Below, in pieces: positions 9,761-18,034 of a DNA stretch of 64,000 nucleotides. Within the stretch, counting starts at the first letter, position 1, and the number at the start of each line of letters is the position of its first letter. The notes beneath the pieces were generated by a model that saw only the letters and a list, made by a program, of their open reading frames with translations, searched no databases and was not told the origin of the DNA. A program made the translations under genes and the position numbers. The stretch is from SIG307 sp964609025 (GTDB taxonomy: Bacteria > Bacillota > Clostridia > Lachnospirales > Lachnospiraceae): positions 23,915 through 87,914 of the forward strand of contig CAZSQM010000011.1 in the NCBI GenBank assembly GCA_964609025.1, read 5' to 3'.

Positions 9761-10375
9761 ATGATACAAGGGGTGACCCTGCGGTTTGAAACGGGCGAAG
9801 CATTGTTTTCACCGGCTGCGGTAGACCGGGGAACTCTTGCCATGCTTTCTGCGGCGGAGTTTCGGCCGGAGGATGTGGTGTTGGATTTGGGCTGCGGCTA
9901 CGGTGTTGTGGGAGTGTTTGCGGCAAAGAAAATCGGCGGAGAACGGGTAACGATGTCCGACTGCAATCAAACCGCAGTAGCATTGGCGCAAAGAAATGCG
10001 GAGCAAAACGGTGTGCAGGGCGTTACCGTACTGCAAAGCAACGGTTTTGAAGAAATCGAGCGGCGGGATTTTACTTTGATTTTATCGAATCCGCCGTATC
10101 ACACCGATTTTTCGGTGGCAAAGCACTTTATTGAGGAGGGTTATCGTCATCTTGCGGAAGGCGGCAGGATGTTTATGGTAACAAAGCGGCTTGACTGGTA
10201 CAAAAATAAGTTGACCTCCGTATTCGGCGGCGTCCGTGTGCGGGAGGCGGACGGGTATTTCGTGTTCTGTGCGGAAAAACGGAAACGCCCGGCCGACAGG
10301 GAAAAAACGGTCAGAACAATGTCAAAGAAATTGGAACGCAAGTATGCGGGAAGGAAGAAAGGAGCAAGGAAATGA
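9761..10375 (+). CDS. Class I SAM-dependent methyltransferase, RsmC-like
   Basis: A Rossmann-fold methyltransferase of about 204 residues from the ATG at 9761. The SAM-binding motif VLDLGCGYGVVG is clear, and the catalytic SNPPY motif is typical of enzymes that methylate base amino groups, such as RsmC (16S rRNA guanine-N2) and TrmN6. RsmC of proteobacteria has an extra N-terminal half; Gram-positive relatives have one domain as here. The open frame extends upstream into the regulator gene, but a start there would overlap about 70 bases and lacks a ribosome site. GGAGG at 9742 and the family N-terminus (VTLRFETGEALFSP) favour 9761, or TTG 9749. The stop overlaps the next start as ATGA. The C-terminus is very basic. 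Confidence 0.78.
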   Translation: MIQGVTLRFETGEALFSPAAVDRGTLAMLSAAEFRPEDVVLDLGCGYGVVGVFAAKKIGGERVTMSDCNQTAVALAQRNAEQNGVQGVTVLQSNGFEEIERRDFTLILSNPPYHTDFSVAKHFIEEGYRHLAEGGRMFMVTKRLDWYKNKLTSVFGGVRVREADGYFVFCAEKRKRPADREKTVRTMSKKLERKYAGRKKGARK

Positions 10376-10884
10376 GCGGAGAAGGGATTGTAGTGGTAAA
10401 GGAAGAAAAGGAAAGAAAATCGCTTTTGGGACGGCTGTTTCGTCTGGCAATGTTTGCCGCGGCGGTGTACGGTGCCGTTGCCGCAATAGCAAGAGTAATG
10501 CTTCGTGTGGCAAACCGCTTCGAGGAGGAGAACGAAGGCAAAGAGAAAAAGCGGTATTTGAATTTTATGAACGGAAGAAATTACCGTTTTGAAAAAGAAA
10601 AGATATCCTCGGTGGAGATTTATGCCGCAGCGGGCGGCGTTGAGCTGGATTTAACCGGAGCGGAGCTTTCGCAGGAAACGACGGTCTGCGTGCGCGCGCT
10701 TATGAGCGGCGTTGTGATTAAGGTGCCGCCGATGGTGCGCGTGGAAGTAAAGACGGCGGATGTTATGAGCGGTTTCGTAAATCTGGTGCCGAATTACGAG
10801 CACGAAAACCTTCCGGTGGTTTATTTGACGGCACAGAGCATAATGAGCGGTATCCGTGTGAAAATGGAGCCGGAGATAAAATAG
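10372..10884 (+). CDS. Small membrane protein with LiaF-like C-terminal domain
   Basis: A 170-residue protein with one predicted membrane helix at about residues 22-46 and a beta-rich C-terminal domain (about 80-168). That domain repeats a pattern resembling the C-terminal domain of LiaF/YvqF proteins: GGVELDL, then MSGVVIKVP, MSGFVNLVP and MSGIRVKM, in place of the usual FGGVE repeats. LiaF proteins restrain envelope-stress kinases. Here the gene is coupled (ATGA) to the methyltransferase in the operon of a two-component system, so a role in tuning the kinase is plausible but unproven. The remote family match is by eye only. Confidence 0.65.
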   Translation: MSGEGIVVVKEEKERKSLLGRLFRLAMFAAAVYGAVAAIARVMLRVANRFEEENEGKEKKRYLNFMNGRNYRFEKEKISSVEIYAAAGGVELDLTGAELSQETTVCVRALMSGVVIKVPPMVRVEVKTADVMSGFVNLVPNYEHENLPVVYLTAQSIMSGIRVKMEPEIK

Positions 10885-10886
10885 CA

Positions 10887-10915
10887 TTGACATTTCTTTA
10901 ACTATTGCATATAAT
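10887..10915 (+). promoter_or_regulatory. Consensus SigA promoter for the ABC importer
   Basis: A perfect TTGACA (10887-10892) and perfect TATAAT (10910-10915) are spaced by exactly 17 bases. It drives the small ORF at 10965 and the binding-protein gene at 11042. Confidence 0.88.
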
Positions 10916-10964
10916 AAAGCCGGAAACAGGAAAGGGTTTCCGCGCCGATTCAAAGGAGGCTCCG

Positions 10965-11045
10965 ATGAAGAGGCGGGTAAAGAAAATCGTTCTGAATACA
11001 GAGGGATACGTTCCCGGTAACGAAGAAAGCGAGGAAAGAATATGA
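10965..11045 (+). CDS. 26-residue leader ORF coupled to the binding-protein gene
   Basis: ATG at 10965 is preceded by an AAAGGAGG ribosome site with 5-base spacing. It encodes 26 residues (MKRRVKKIVL, then NTEGYVPGNE and ESEERI) and ends with TGA overlapping the ATG of the next gene (ATGA). It lies between a consensus promoter and the lipoprotein gene. It has no recognised domain or membrane helix; it is basic at its start and acidic at its end. It may exist to couple translation or regulate the next gene. Being so short it could be incidental, but the strong ribosome site and exact stop/start overlap favour real translation. Confidence 0.5.
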   Translation: MKRRVKKIVLNTEGYVPGNEESEERI

Positions 11046-12103
11046 AGAAAAGAGCAGCATTTTTACTGGCAGCGGCAATGCTTGTTTCGGCATTTGCGGG
11101 TTGCGGAAAGCAGGAGAGTCAGGCGGAGCCGACGAAGGCGCCGGAGGTAACGGCAGAGCTGACAAAAGAGGCAGAAATACCGACGGAGGCACCGACCGAA
11201 GCGCCGAAGGAGAAGATTTCGATTAACATCGCGGCGCTAAAGGGTCCGACGGCGCTTGGCATGTTGAAACTCATGGAAGATGCCGAGGCCGGTACGACGG
11301 CAAACAACTATCACTTTACGATTGCCGGTGCCGCAGATGAAATTACGGCGGGCATCATAAAGGGCGACATTCCGATTGCAGCGGTTCCGTGTAATCTGGC
11401 GTCCGTGCTTTACAACAAGTCCCAAGGCGGCGTAACGATGCTCGGAATTAATACGCTCGGCGTACTTTACATTGTAGAAACCGGCGATACCGTTCAGAGT
11501 GTTGCCGATTTAAAGGGAAAGACAATTTACTCTACCGGTAAGGGAACCACCCCGGAATATACGTTAATTCAGCTGTTAAAGTCCGCAGGCTTAGACCCGG
11601 AAAAGGATGTAACCGTAGAGTTCAAGTCCGAGGCGACCGAAGTGGCGGCGATTCTTTCCGATGCGGAGAATGCTGTGGCAATGCTTCCGCAGCCGTATGT
11701 AACAACGGTACTGAACAGCAATGAAAAGGCGCGGATTGCGCTTGATGTAACAAAGGAATGGGAAGCGTTAAACGAGAACTCCACCGTAGTAACCGGCGTG
11801 GTTGTGGCAAATACAAAGTTCTTAAATGAGAACCGTGAGGCAGTGGAAGCATTTATGGACGAGTATGCGGTATCTGCGGCGTACACGGTAGAAAACGTGG
11901 AGGACGCGGCAGCCCTGTCCGAGAAGTTTGGTATTTTTAAGGCAGCCATTGCGACAAAGGCAATTCCGTACTGCAACATTGTGTTAATCGAAGGCGAAGA
12001 AATGAAGACGAAGGCAAACGCTTATTTGCAGGTGTTATTTGAACAGAATCCTGCTTCCGTAGGCGGTGCAATGCCGGAGGATAACTTTTTCTATCAGAGA
12101 TAA
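11042..12103 (+). CDS. ABC transporter substrate-binding lipoprotein, NMT1/SsuA-like
   Basis: A 353-residue binding protein with a lipoprotein signal: a basic start, hydrophobic stretch and lipobox FAGC with the lipidated cysteine near residue 21. A Thr/Glu/Pro-rich linker follows (about 24-60), then a type II periplasmic-binding fold of the nitrate/sulfonate/thiamine-precursor group. It would deliver a small substrate to the permease-ATPase encoded at 12472. The substrate cannot be told from sequence. The gene ends in a perfect terminator hairpin, so the transporter halves are transcribed at least partly separately, which may set their ratio. The next gene has its own candidate promoter. Confidence 0.88.
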   Translation: MKKRAAFLLAAAMLVSAFAGCGKQESQAEPTKAPEVTAELTKEAEIPTEAPTEAPKEKISINIAALKGPTALGMLKLMEDAEAGTTANNYHFTIAGAADEITAGIIKGDIPIAAVPCNLASVLYNKSQGGVTMLGINTLGVLYIVETGDTVQSVADLKGKTIYSTGKGTTPEYTLIQLLKSAGLDPEKDVTVEFKSEATEVAAILSDAENAVAMLPQPYVTTVLNSNEKARIALDVTKEWEALNENSTVVTGVVVANTKFLNENREAVEAFMDEYAVSAAYTVENVEDAAALSEKFGIFKAAIATKAIPYCNIVLIEGEEMKTKANAYLQVLFEQNPASVGGAMPEDNFFYQR

Positions 12104-12110
12104 TAAAATG

Positions 12111-12146
12111 AAAGGGTCGTACACGAAAAGGTACGACCCTTTTTTT
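12111..12146 (+). terminator. Intrinsic terminator after the binding-protein gene
   Basis: A perfect 12-bp stem (AAAGGGTCGTAC with GTACGACCCTTT) and an 8-base loop are followed by a run of T. Repeat copy A starts at its last T. Confidence 0.93.
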
Positions 12147-12340
12147 ATCGAATAGGAAATTGCGTCCTATTCGATAAAAAAAGCGCTCCGCTGAGGATGC
12201 GCACTCGCGCGCTTGGAAGATGTCGCAAGCGACCGCGCCAGACGTCGAGAGTCCGCAAGCGGACTCTTTCTTCTGTGCAAAGTTCCGTAATCAGAAGTCG
12301 CGTTTTGCTCCTCGGAACTTTACAGGCGATTACCCTGCGG
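12146..12340. repeat. Composite palindromic repeat (copy A)
   Basis: The 368-bp gap between the two transporter genes holds two joined modules. Module alpha (12146-12267): a perfect 12-bp hairpin (TATCGAATAGGA / TCCTATTCGATA), seven A, a GC-rich core and a hairpin AGAGTCCG-CAAG-CGGACTCT. The same architecture lies inside the VanW-family gene at 53411. Module beta/gamma (12261-12340): 12261-12291 matches an arm of copy C, and 12285-12339 matches 35649-35703 of copy D at 49 of 55 bases. So this copy links the whole family. The rest of the gap carries a promoter. Confidence 0.88.
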
Positions 12341-12355
12341 AGGCCTTTGTTTTGC

Positions 12356-12384
12356 TTGTGAAATCCGATGCTATCTGCTATACT
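12356..12384 (+). promoter_or_regulatory. Candidate SigA promoter of the permease-ATPase gene
   Basis: TTGTGA and TATACT are spaced by 17 bases, just downstream of repeat copy A and 88 bases before the GTG start. Confidence 0.6.
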
Positions 12385-12446
12385 TAACTGTGTAAATCCT
12401 CCTGCCCGGGACAGCGGCAGACGTTTATAGGGAGGAGGAACAAGAC

Positions 12447-12479
12447 GTGTCCGAAAAAGGAGAGAATACCTGTGGATAA
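12447..12479 (+). CDS. Possible 10-residue upstream ORF overlapping the permease start
   Basis: GTG at 12447 follows an AGGAGG with suitable spacing and reads MSEKGENTCG to a TAA at 12477. That stop lies just past the GTG start of the next gene (12472), an 8-base overlap that would suit translational coupling. The better ribosome site belongs to this tiny ORF rather than to the large gene. It may still be chance. Confidence 0.25.
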   Translation: MSEKGENTCG

Positions 12480-14025
12480 GCGGGACGGAAAGAAAAAGAA
12501 TGTGTGGATAAAAACCGCGGCGGCGGTGTTGTTCTGGCTTGCGGTCTGGCAGCTTGCGGCAATGTATATGAATAACAATATTCTGGCAGCTTCCCCGGCG
12601 GAAACGGTAAAAACGCTGTGGGAACTCGTGCAAACGGCGGCGTTCTGGAAAGCGGTCGCCTCTTCCTTTGCCAAAATTGCTTCCGGCTTTTTCCTTGCGG
12701 TACTCGCGGGTATCGTATGTGCGGTGCTCGCGTCCGTTTCGGAATTGGTACGCGCATTGTTAAATCCGCTGCTGCGGCTGATTAAGGCAGTTCCGGTAGC
12801 CTCCTTTATTATTTTGGCGCTGCTTTGGATTTCTTCGAAAAATCTTTCTGTCCTGATTTCGTTTCTAATGGTGCTTCCGGTGATTTATACGAATGTATTG
12901 CAGGGCATCGAGGCAACCGACAGAGAACTTTTGGAAATGGCGGAGGTCTTTCGGATAACAAAGGGAAAACGGTTACGCTATATTTACCTGCCGGCGGTGC
13001 TTCCGTACTTTGTTTCCGCGTGCTCGGTGGGACTTGGATTTTGCTTTAAGTCCGGAATCGCGGCGGAGATTATCGGTTTGCCGCAGAACTCCATCGGAGA
13101 ACGCCTGTATGAAGCAAAGCTGTATCTGATGACCGGGGAACTGTTTGCATGGACGGCGGTAATTGTGGCGGTAAGTGTACTTTTTGAAAAAGCGGTTATG
13201 CTTTTGGTAAGAACGGTCGCGAAGGGACTGACCGGGACGCTGCGGGAAGCCGGTCCTTCGGAGCAGGAAGAGGAGTCCGGGGCGGAGCAAGGCGAACCGG
13301 CAACGCGGAAAGAAACGGCCGGACCGGGCGATTTTTTAAACCGCTCTGCAAGCGGCGAGCAAGGGAAAGCGGCAGAAGCAAAACGGCAGGAAAGGTCAGG
13401 AAAACTGCCGCTGCAAGCAGACGGCGAGGAACGGACGGAGGAACTGCCGGCCGGCGAAGCGCAGAAATGTTTTGGACTGTTCGGGGCGACAAAACGATTT
13501 GAGGATAAAACGGTATTGGAACGGTTTACAATAAGGATAAGACCGGGGGAAACCGTGGCGCTCATGGGTGCCTCCGGCTGCGGGAAAAGTACCGCGGGAA
13601 AGCTTTTGCTCGGACTTGCGGAGGCAGACGAAGGAACGGTAAAACGCCCGAAGCGTATCGGCGCGGTGTTTCAGGAGAACAGGCTTTGCAAGGAATTTGA
13701 CGCGGTGACGAATATCGCAATGGTGACGGGAAACCGCAGACAGGCGGAGGAAGCGCTGTGCGCCGTGGGACTTTCGGGCATAAAGGGACGCCCTGCGGCG
13801 GCATTGTCCGGCGGAATGAAACAGCGTGTTGCGGTTTTGCGGGCGCTTCTTTCCGATGCGGAGCTGCTTGTGCTGGACGAGCCGTTTACCGGACTGGACG
13901 CGGCGCGTAAGGAGAGCTTACAGCAGTATGTGAAGGAAAATTTAAAGGGAAGAAGTGTGCTTTTTATTACACATAATGCGGAGGAAGCGGCGTTTTTGGC
14001 AGACAGAACGGTATTTTTGGAGTAG
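12472..14025 (+). CDS. Fused ABC transporter permease and ATP-binding protein
   Basis: A 517-residue protein joining two subunits usually encoded apart. Residues about 12-255 form a permease of the SsuC/TauC type with about six membrane helices and the EAA loop near ELLEMAEVFRITKGKR. Residues about 255-335 are a charged, low-complexity linker. Residues about 335-517 are an ATPase with Walker A GASGCGKST from G366, signature LSGGM at 445-449 and Walker B LLVLDEP with D469-E470. The ATPase is shorter than usual (about 180 against 250 residues). Two copies would give the full 2+2 transporter. Its partner is most likely the lipoprotein encoded upstream. The GTG start is preceded by AAAGGAGAG. Confidence 0.9.
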   Translation: MDKRDGKKKNVWIKTAAAVLFWLAVWQLAAMYMNNNILAASPAETVKTLWELVQTAAFWKAVASSFAKIASGFFLAVLAGIVCAVLASVSELVRALLNPLLRLIKAVPVASFIILALLWISSKNLSVLISFLMVLPVIYTNVLQGIEATDRELLEMAEVFRITKGKRLRYIYLPAVLPYFVSACSVGLGFCFKSGIAAEIIGLPQNSIGERLYEAKLYLMTGELFAWTAVIVAVSVLFEKAVMLLVRTVAKGLTGTLREAGPSEQEEESGAEQGEPATRKETAGPGDFLNRSASGEQGKAAEAKRQERSGKLPLQADGEERTEELPAGEAQKCFGLFGATKRFEDKTVLERFTIRIRPGETVALMGASGCGKSTAGKLLLGLAEADEGTVKRPKRIGAVFQENRLCKEFDAVTNIAMVTGNRRQAEEALCAVGLSGIKGRPAAALSGGMKQRVAVLRALLSDAELLVLDEPFTGLDAARKESLQQYVKENLKGRSVLFITHNAEEAAFLADRTVFLE

Positions 14026-14051
14026 GCACAGCAGGAGAGAGGTGACAGGGA

Positions 14052-15428
14052 ATGAAAATAGAGCTGCCGAAAAAGGTAAAGCTGATTCTTGATAAATTAC
14101 AGGAAAACGGGTATGAGGCCTATGCCGTGGGCGGCTGCGTGCGGGACGCCATGCTCGGCAGAGAGCCGCAGGACTGGGATATTACCACGTCCGCGCTGCC
14201 GCGGCAGGTAAAGGAGCTGTTCCGCCGCACGGTGGACACCGGGATTCAGCACGGAACGGTAACGGTGCTTTTGGAAAAAGAAGGCTTTGAGGTTACCACC
14301 TACCGCGTGGACGGCAAATACGAGGACGGGAGGCACCCGACGGAGGTGCTGTTTACGGCAAGTCTTGCGGAGGATTTGAAGCGGCGTGATTTCACAATCA
14401 ATGCAATGGCGTATAATGAAACGGACGGTCTGGTGGATTTGTTTCACGGCGCAAAGGATTTGGAGGAAGGCCGTATCCGCTGCGTCGGGAATGCAAAAGA
14501 ACGCTTTTCGGAGGATGCGCTTCGGATTTTACGGGCGTTCCGCTTTTCGGCGCAGTTGGATTTTTCCATAGAAGAAGAAACGTTGCAGGCGGCAGGAGAG
14601 CTTGCCGGGACGTTACGGAAAATCAGTGCCGAACGGATTTACGCGGAACTGTTAAAGCTGTTGACGTCAAAACATCCGGAACGGCTTTTTTCGGCGTATG
14701 AGTGCGGGATTACGTCCGTGATTCTTCCGGAGTTCGACCGGATGTGCGAAACTCCGCAGCATCACGCGGCGCATGATACGAATGTGGGACTTCATTCTCT
14801 TGCCACGGTCTGTTTTACCGGAAGGCAGTCGGAATATGCGGGCGGAGAAGGATTCCGTGCGGAGGAGTTTTGCAGGCTGCGTCTGGCGGCATTGTTTCAC
14901 GATATCGGAAAGCCGGATTGCCGTACGACAGACGAGGCGGGCGTGGATCATTTCCGCGGTCATGCGGTGCGGGGTGCGGAGCTGGCGAAAGGGGTACTCC
15001 GCCGTTTAAAAGCGGATAACGCCACAATAGATACGGTTTCGCGTCTGGTAAGGTGGCACGACTATCCGTTTGTGCCGGAGGAACGGGCGTTGCGCCGCGC
15101 CATGCATCAAATCGGAGCGGATATTTTTCCTCTTTTGTTTGAACTGCGCCATGCGGATTTGCTGGCCCATGCGGAGCCTTACCGCACGGACGGACCGGAG
15201 AACCTGAAAAAGACGTGGAAGGTAGTTCTGGGAATCAAAAGCAGAGAAGAATGTACCTCCTTAAAGGAGCTTGCGGTAAACGGAAGCGATCTGATTGCCG
15301 CAGGCTTTCGACCGGGAAGGGAACTGGGAACGGTGTTAGAGCAGCTCCTTCTGCTTGTACTTGAAGAACCGGAAAAAAACACCCGGGAGGAGCTGTTACA
15401 CCGGGCGAAAGCATTTAAGAGAGAATGA
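14052..15428 (+). CDS. cca: CCA tRNA nucleotidyltransferase with HD domain
   Basis: A class II nucleotidyltransferase of 458 residues that adds or repairs the CCA 3' end of tRNAs. The head domain shows AVGGCVRDAMLG and the metal-binding DWDITTS motif, followed by the RRDFTINAMAYN segment. A C-terminal HD domain is marked by LAALFHDIGKP and contains the usual GHAVRGAELA region; it is typical of bacterial Cca/PcnB-like enzymes with phosphatase or phosphodiesterase activity. Poly(A) polymerase I is a close relative, but in Firmicutes this type is normally Cca. It starts 26 bases after the ABC gene with a GAGAGGTG ribosome site. Confidence 0.88.
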   Translation: MKIELPKKVKLILDKLQENGYEAYAVGGCVRDAMLGREPQDWDITTSALPRQVKELFRRTVDTGIQHGTVTVLLEKEGFEVTTYRVDGKYEDGRHPTEVLFTASLAEDLKRRDFTINAMAYNETDGLVDLFHGAKDLEEGRIRCVGNAKERFSEDALRILRAFRFSAQLDFSIEEETLQAAGELAGTLRKISAERIYAELLKLLTSKHPERLFSAYECGITSVILPEFDRMCETPQHHAAHDTNVGLHSLATVCFTGRQSEYAGGEGFRAEEFCRLRLAALFHDIGKPDCRTTDEAGVDHFRGHAVRGAELAKGVLRRLKADNATIDTVSRLVRWHDYPFVPEERALRRAMHQIGADIFPLLFELRHADLLAHAEPYRTDGPENLKKTWKVVLGIKSREECTSLKELAVNGSDLIAAGFRPGRELGTVLEQLLLLVLEEPEKNTREELLHRAKAFKRE

Positions 15429-15535
15429 ACCGAAAACTTATACATGATTTCAACCTCTGTCACATAGTATGTAAAGAACATACCTGTCTGGGCTGTGAGA
15501 GTGCAGTACCGGCATGAGGAGTCGGAGGAGATATC

Positions 15536-16534
15536 GTGGAGGAAAAGAGTGCTGAATTTTTTGAAAAGTATGAGATTACCGTAACCGGCACCGCCCGGAC
15601 GCGGGGCGCGTACAGGATAGAAACCGGGCAGGGACCGAAACTGCTGATGCCTTACGGCGGAAGTGAAAATCGTGCGGTGTTTGAACAGGGACTGCTTTGT
15701 CGGCTGCGGGACTGCGGGTTTTCGGTAGACGCCTATGTGGAAAATAAAGAAGGAATGTATGTGACGCAGGACGAGTACGGGGATTCTTTTTTGTTAAAGG
15801 ACTGGTATTACGGGGACGAGTGTAATGTCAGAAGAACGGAACAGGCGATAGGGGCGGTACAAAATCTTGCCGGGCTTCATAAGAGGCTGTCCGGAGTAGA
15901 GGCGTCGCCGGAGGAACTGCCGGGGGCGCTGCAAAAAAGTCTTCCCGAGCTGTTTGAAAAGCGCAACCGGGAGCTACGGCGGGTGCGTGCGTTTATAAGG
16001 GAAAAACGCAGGAAGGTATATTTTGAAACCGTATATCTGAATACTTTTTCGGAGTTTTACGAGAAAGCGGAAGCAGCGCTTGAGAAGGCAAAGGAGAATG
16101 ACTGTGCGGCGACGTTAGAGGCGGCGAAAAAGGCAGGAACCGTCTGCCACGGGATGTATACTCATCATAACCTGCTTCTGCTGCCGGACGGGTCTTTCGC
16201 AACGGTGAATTTTGATAAAGCCTGCATCGGGGTCCAGATTGCGGACTTTTATCTCTTTTTTCGGAAGCTGATGGAAAAGACAGGCTGGAACCGTGTGCTT
16301 GCCGAGCAGCTGATAGAGGCCTATGCTGCGGTGCGGCGGGTAGATACGGCGGAATGGCAGGTACTTTATCTTCTGCTGGCGTATCCCGAGAAGTTCTGGA
16401 AAATCACAAACAGCTATCACAATGGAAAGAAGTCGTGGATTCCGCAGAAAACAACGGAAAAACTCCTTGCGGTAAAGGAGCAGGAGCAGGAAAAGCAGGC
16501 GCTGCTGGAAGAGGTGATTCTGCACAGGTGCTAG
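15536..16534 (+). CDS. CotS-like spore coat / phosphotransferase-fold protein
   Basis: A 332-residue protein resembling the CotS/YsxE group, which has the aminoglycoside-phosphotransferase fold. The kinase-like catalytic loop appears as CHGMYTHHNLLLL, followed by the magnesium-binding-like NFDKACIG, where NFD replaces the standard DFD/DWD. The substitution suggests weak or altered kinase chemistry, as in other coat members. It is probably made in the mother cell during sporulation. The GTG start is set by GGAGGAG six bases upstream. A short inverted repeat (GTATGT/ACATAC at 15467-15482) lies in the upstream gap. Confidence 0.72.
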   Translation: MEEKSAEFFEKYEITVTGTARTRGAYRIETGQGPKLLMPYGGSENRAVFEQGLLCRLRDCGFSVDAYVENKEGMYVTQDEYGDSFLLKDWYYGDECNVRRTEQAIGAVQNLAGLHKRLSGVEASPEELPGALQKSLPELFEKRNRELRRVRAFIREKRRKVYFETVYLNTFSEFYEKAEAALEKAKENDCAATLEAAKKAGTVCHGMYTHHNLLLLPDGSFATVNFDKACIGVQIADFYLFFRKLMEKTGWNRVLAEQLIEAYAAVRRVDTAEWQVLYLLLAYPEKFWKITNSYHNGKKSWIPQKTTEKLLAVKEQEQEKQALLEEVILHRC

Positions 16535-16550
16535 GCGGGGAAAATATAAC

Positions 16551-16579
16551 TTGAATTCGAGAGGGTTTTTCGCTATAAT
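16551..16579 (+). promoter_or_regulatory. SigA-type promoter of the PEGA-domain gene
   Basis: TTGAAT and TATAAT are spaced by 17 bases, 34 bases before the ATG at 16613. Confidence 0.7.
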
Positions 16580-16612
16580 GTCCTTAAAGGCTGTGTGCCG
16601 GGAGGAGTTTGC

Positions 16613-18010
16613 ATGAAAAGTGAAAAACGCGTACTTTTGTTGTTGGCGGCATCGGCAATGGTGATTATCCTTGTGACGGTGCTGACACTTTTTTCGGGAG
16701 AAAAACCGTCCGTGGCGGCGGGAAAGCCGACGAAAACACCGACTGCCGCTGCACCGACGCAGACAGCTGCCGCGGAGCATACCGTGCTGGCAATGGTAAA
16801 GTCGGTGGATACGGAGGCGGGAACGATTACGCTGTATCATCTGGAGGAGGGGGGAGAATTTACCCTGACCTACGGGGTGGCGGCGGATATCCGCAGCAAG
16901 TACGGGAGTCTTACCTATGCGGCTTCCCTTTCCTTCGGGGACATTGTCCGGGTGGGGTATGACGGCGGGAATCGTCTGGTGAGTATGCAGGAGTCTTCCG
17001 AGCACTGGGAACTTCACGGCGTGGAGGCGTTTTCCGTAACGGGTTCCGTATTGACGGTAAACGGTGTGAATTATAAGCTGACGGATTACACCGTAGCGTA
17101 TTGCGAGGGGGAGAAAATCGAGCTTGGAGAAGTAAAGAGTATTGACCGCGTGAATCTGTGCGGTCTTGGTTCTGAGATTTTAAGCATCTGCGTTACCAAA
17201 GGGCACGGTTCCGTAAAATTAATCAACTGCGAAGAGTTTCAGGGAGCCAAAGTGACCTTCGGGAACGAAAGCCATACCCTGGAGGGGGAGCCGTCGTATC
17301 TGATACGGGAAGGCAGTTATACGATTTCCGTGACGGGAGAAAAGAAGGCTGCCGCCGCAGAAATAACCGTGGCGAGGAATGAACAGCTTGTGATTGATTT
17401 ATATGAATACGGCGGTGCGCCGGTACAGACCTCCGAGGTTCGGTTCCGCATTTCTCCGTTTTCGGCACGCCTGCGGATTGACGGTGTTTTGACCGATTAT
17501 TACGAGCAGGATTTGACGATTGCTTACGGAGAACACGAAATTGAAGCGGAGCTTGGCGGCTATGTTACCTACAAGGCAATTCTGACGATTTCCAAACCGT
17601 ATCAGACGATTAAAATAGACCTGCCGGAGCGTACGGCGTCGGGTACATCGGAGGGAAGTGAAACGGAAACCGGGACCGGAGCAGAAGACAGCGGTGAGAG
17701 CGGTACCGGAGAGGACGGAAACACTGACAGCACGGACCAATCAGGGGAGAATACCACGGAACGCCGCTATGTTGCTATCGGCGAAGCGGCAGGCTATGAA
17801 TACGACAAAGAACACAGTACCTTTGTTTTGGTACCGGAGGGCGCCGTCGTATTGATTGACGGCATCAGCCTCGGTGCTGCGCCGGTTGAGTTTGAGAAAA
17901 TACTCGGCACCTATACCGTGACGCTTCGTAAGAACGGAAACGAAAAGGAGTACACGGTTACGGTGGAAGATGACGGCGAAGATGTTTATTGGAAATTTCC
18001 GATGGAATAA
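16613..18010 (+). CDS. Membrane-anchored extracytoplasmic protein with PEGA domain
   Basis: A 465-residue protein. One N-terminal membrane helix or uncleaved signal covers about residues 6-27. A Pro/Thr/Ala-rich linker follows, then beta-rich extracytoplasmic domains. Two PEGA-like segments are visible: SARLRIDGVLTDYYEQDLTIAYGEH.. in the middle and, after a Gly/Ser/Thr/Glu-rich low-complexity stretch, VVLIDGISLGAAPVEF near the C-terminus. PEGA domains are found in surface proteins of many Firmicutes, without a fixed function. The start at 16613 rather than the upstream GTG is chosen for its GGAGGAG site. It may share a transcript with the HAD phosphatase 25 bases downstream. Confidence 0.75.
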   Translation: MKSEKRVLLLLAASAMVIILVTVLTLFSGEKPSVAAGKPTKTPTAAAPTQTAAAEHTVLAMVKSVDTEAGTITLYHLEEGGEFTLTYGVAADIRSKYGSLTYAASLSFGDIVRVGYDGGNRLVSMQESSEHWELHGVEAFSVTGSVLTVNGVNYKLTDYTVAYCEGEKIELGEVKSIDRVNLCGLGSEILSICVTKGHGSVKLINCEEFQGAKVTFGNESHTLEGEPSYLIREGSYTISVTGEKKAAAAEITVARNEQLVIDLYEYGGAPVQTSEVRFRISPFSARLRIDGVLTDYYEQDLTIAYGEHEIEAELGGYVTYKAILTISKPYQTIKIDLPERTASGTSEGSETETGTGAEDSGESGTGEDGNTDSTDQSGENTTERRYVAIGEAAGYEYDKEHSTFVLVPEGAVVLIDGISLGAAPVEFEKILGTYTVTLRKNGNEKEYTVTVEDDGEDVYWKFPME

Positions 18011-18034
18011 GGCAGGAAGTAAAGAGGAAAAAAG

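Noticed and set aside
15438..15470. SigK or SigE promoter in front of the CotS-like gene (CATAGTAT)
   Set aside because: The -10-like element is attractive, but no -35 lies at an acceptable distance; spacing to TTATAC is about 19 bases.
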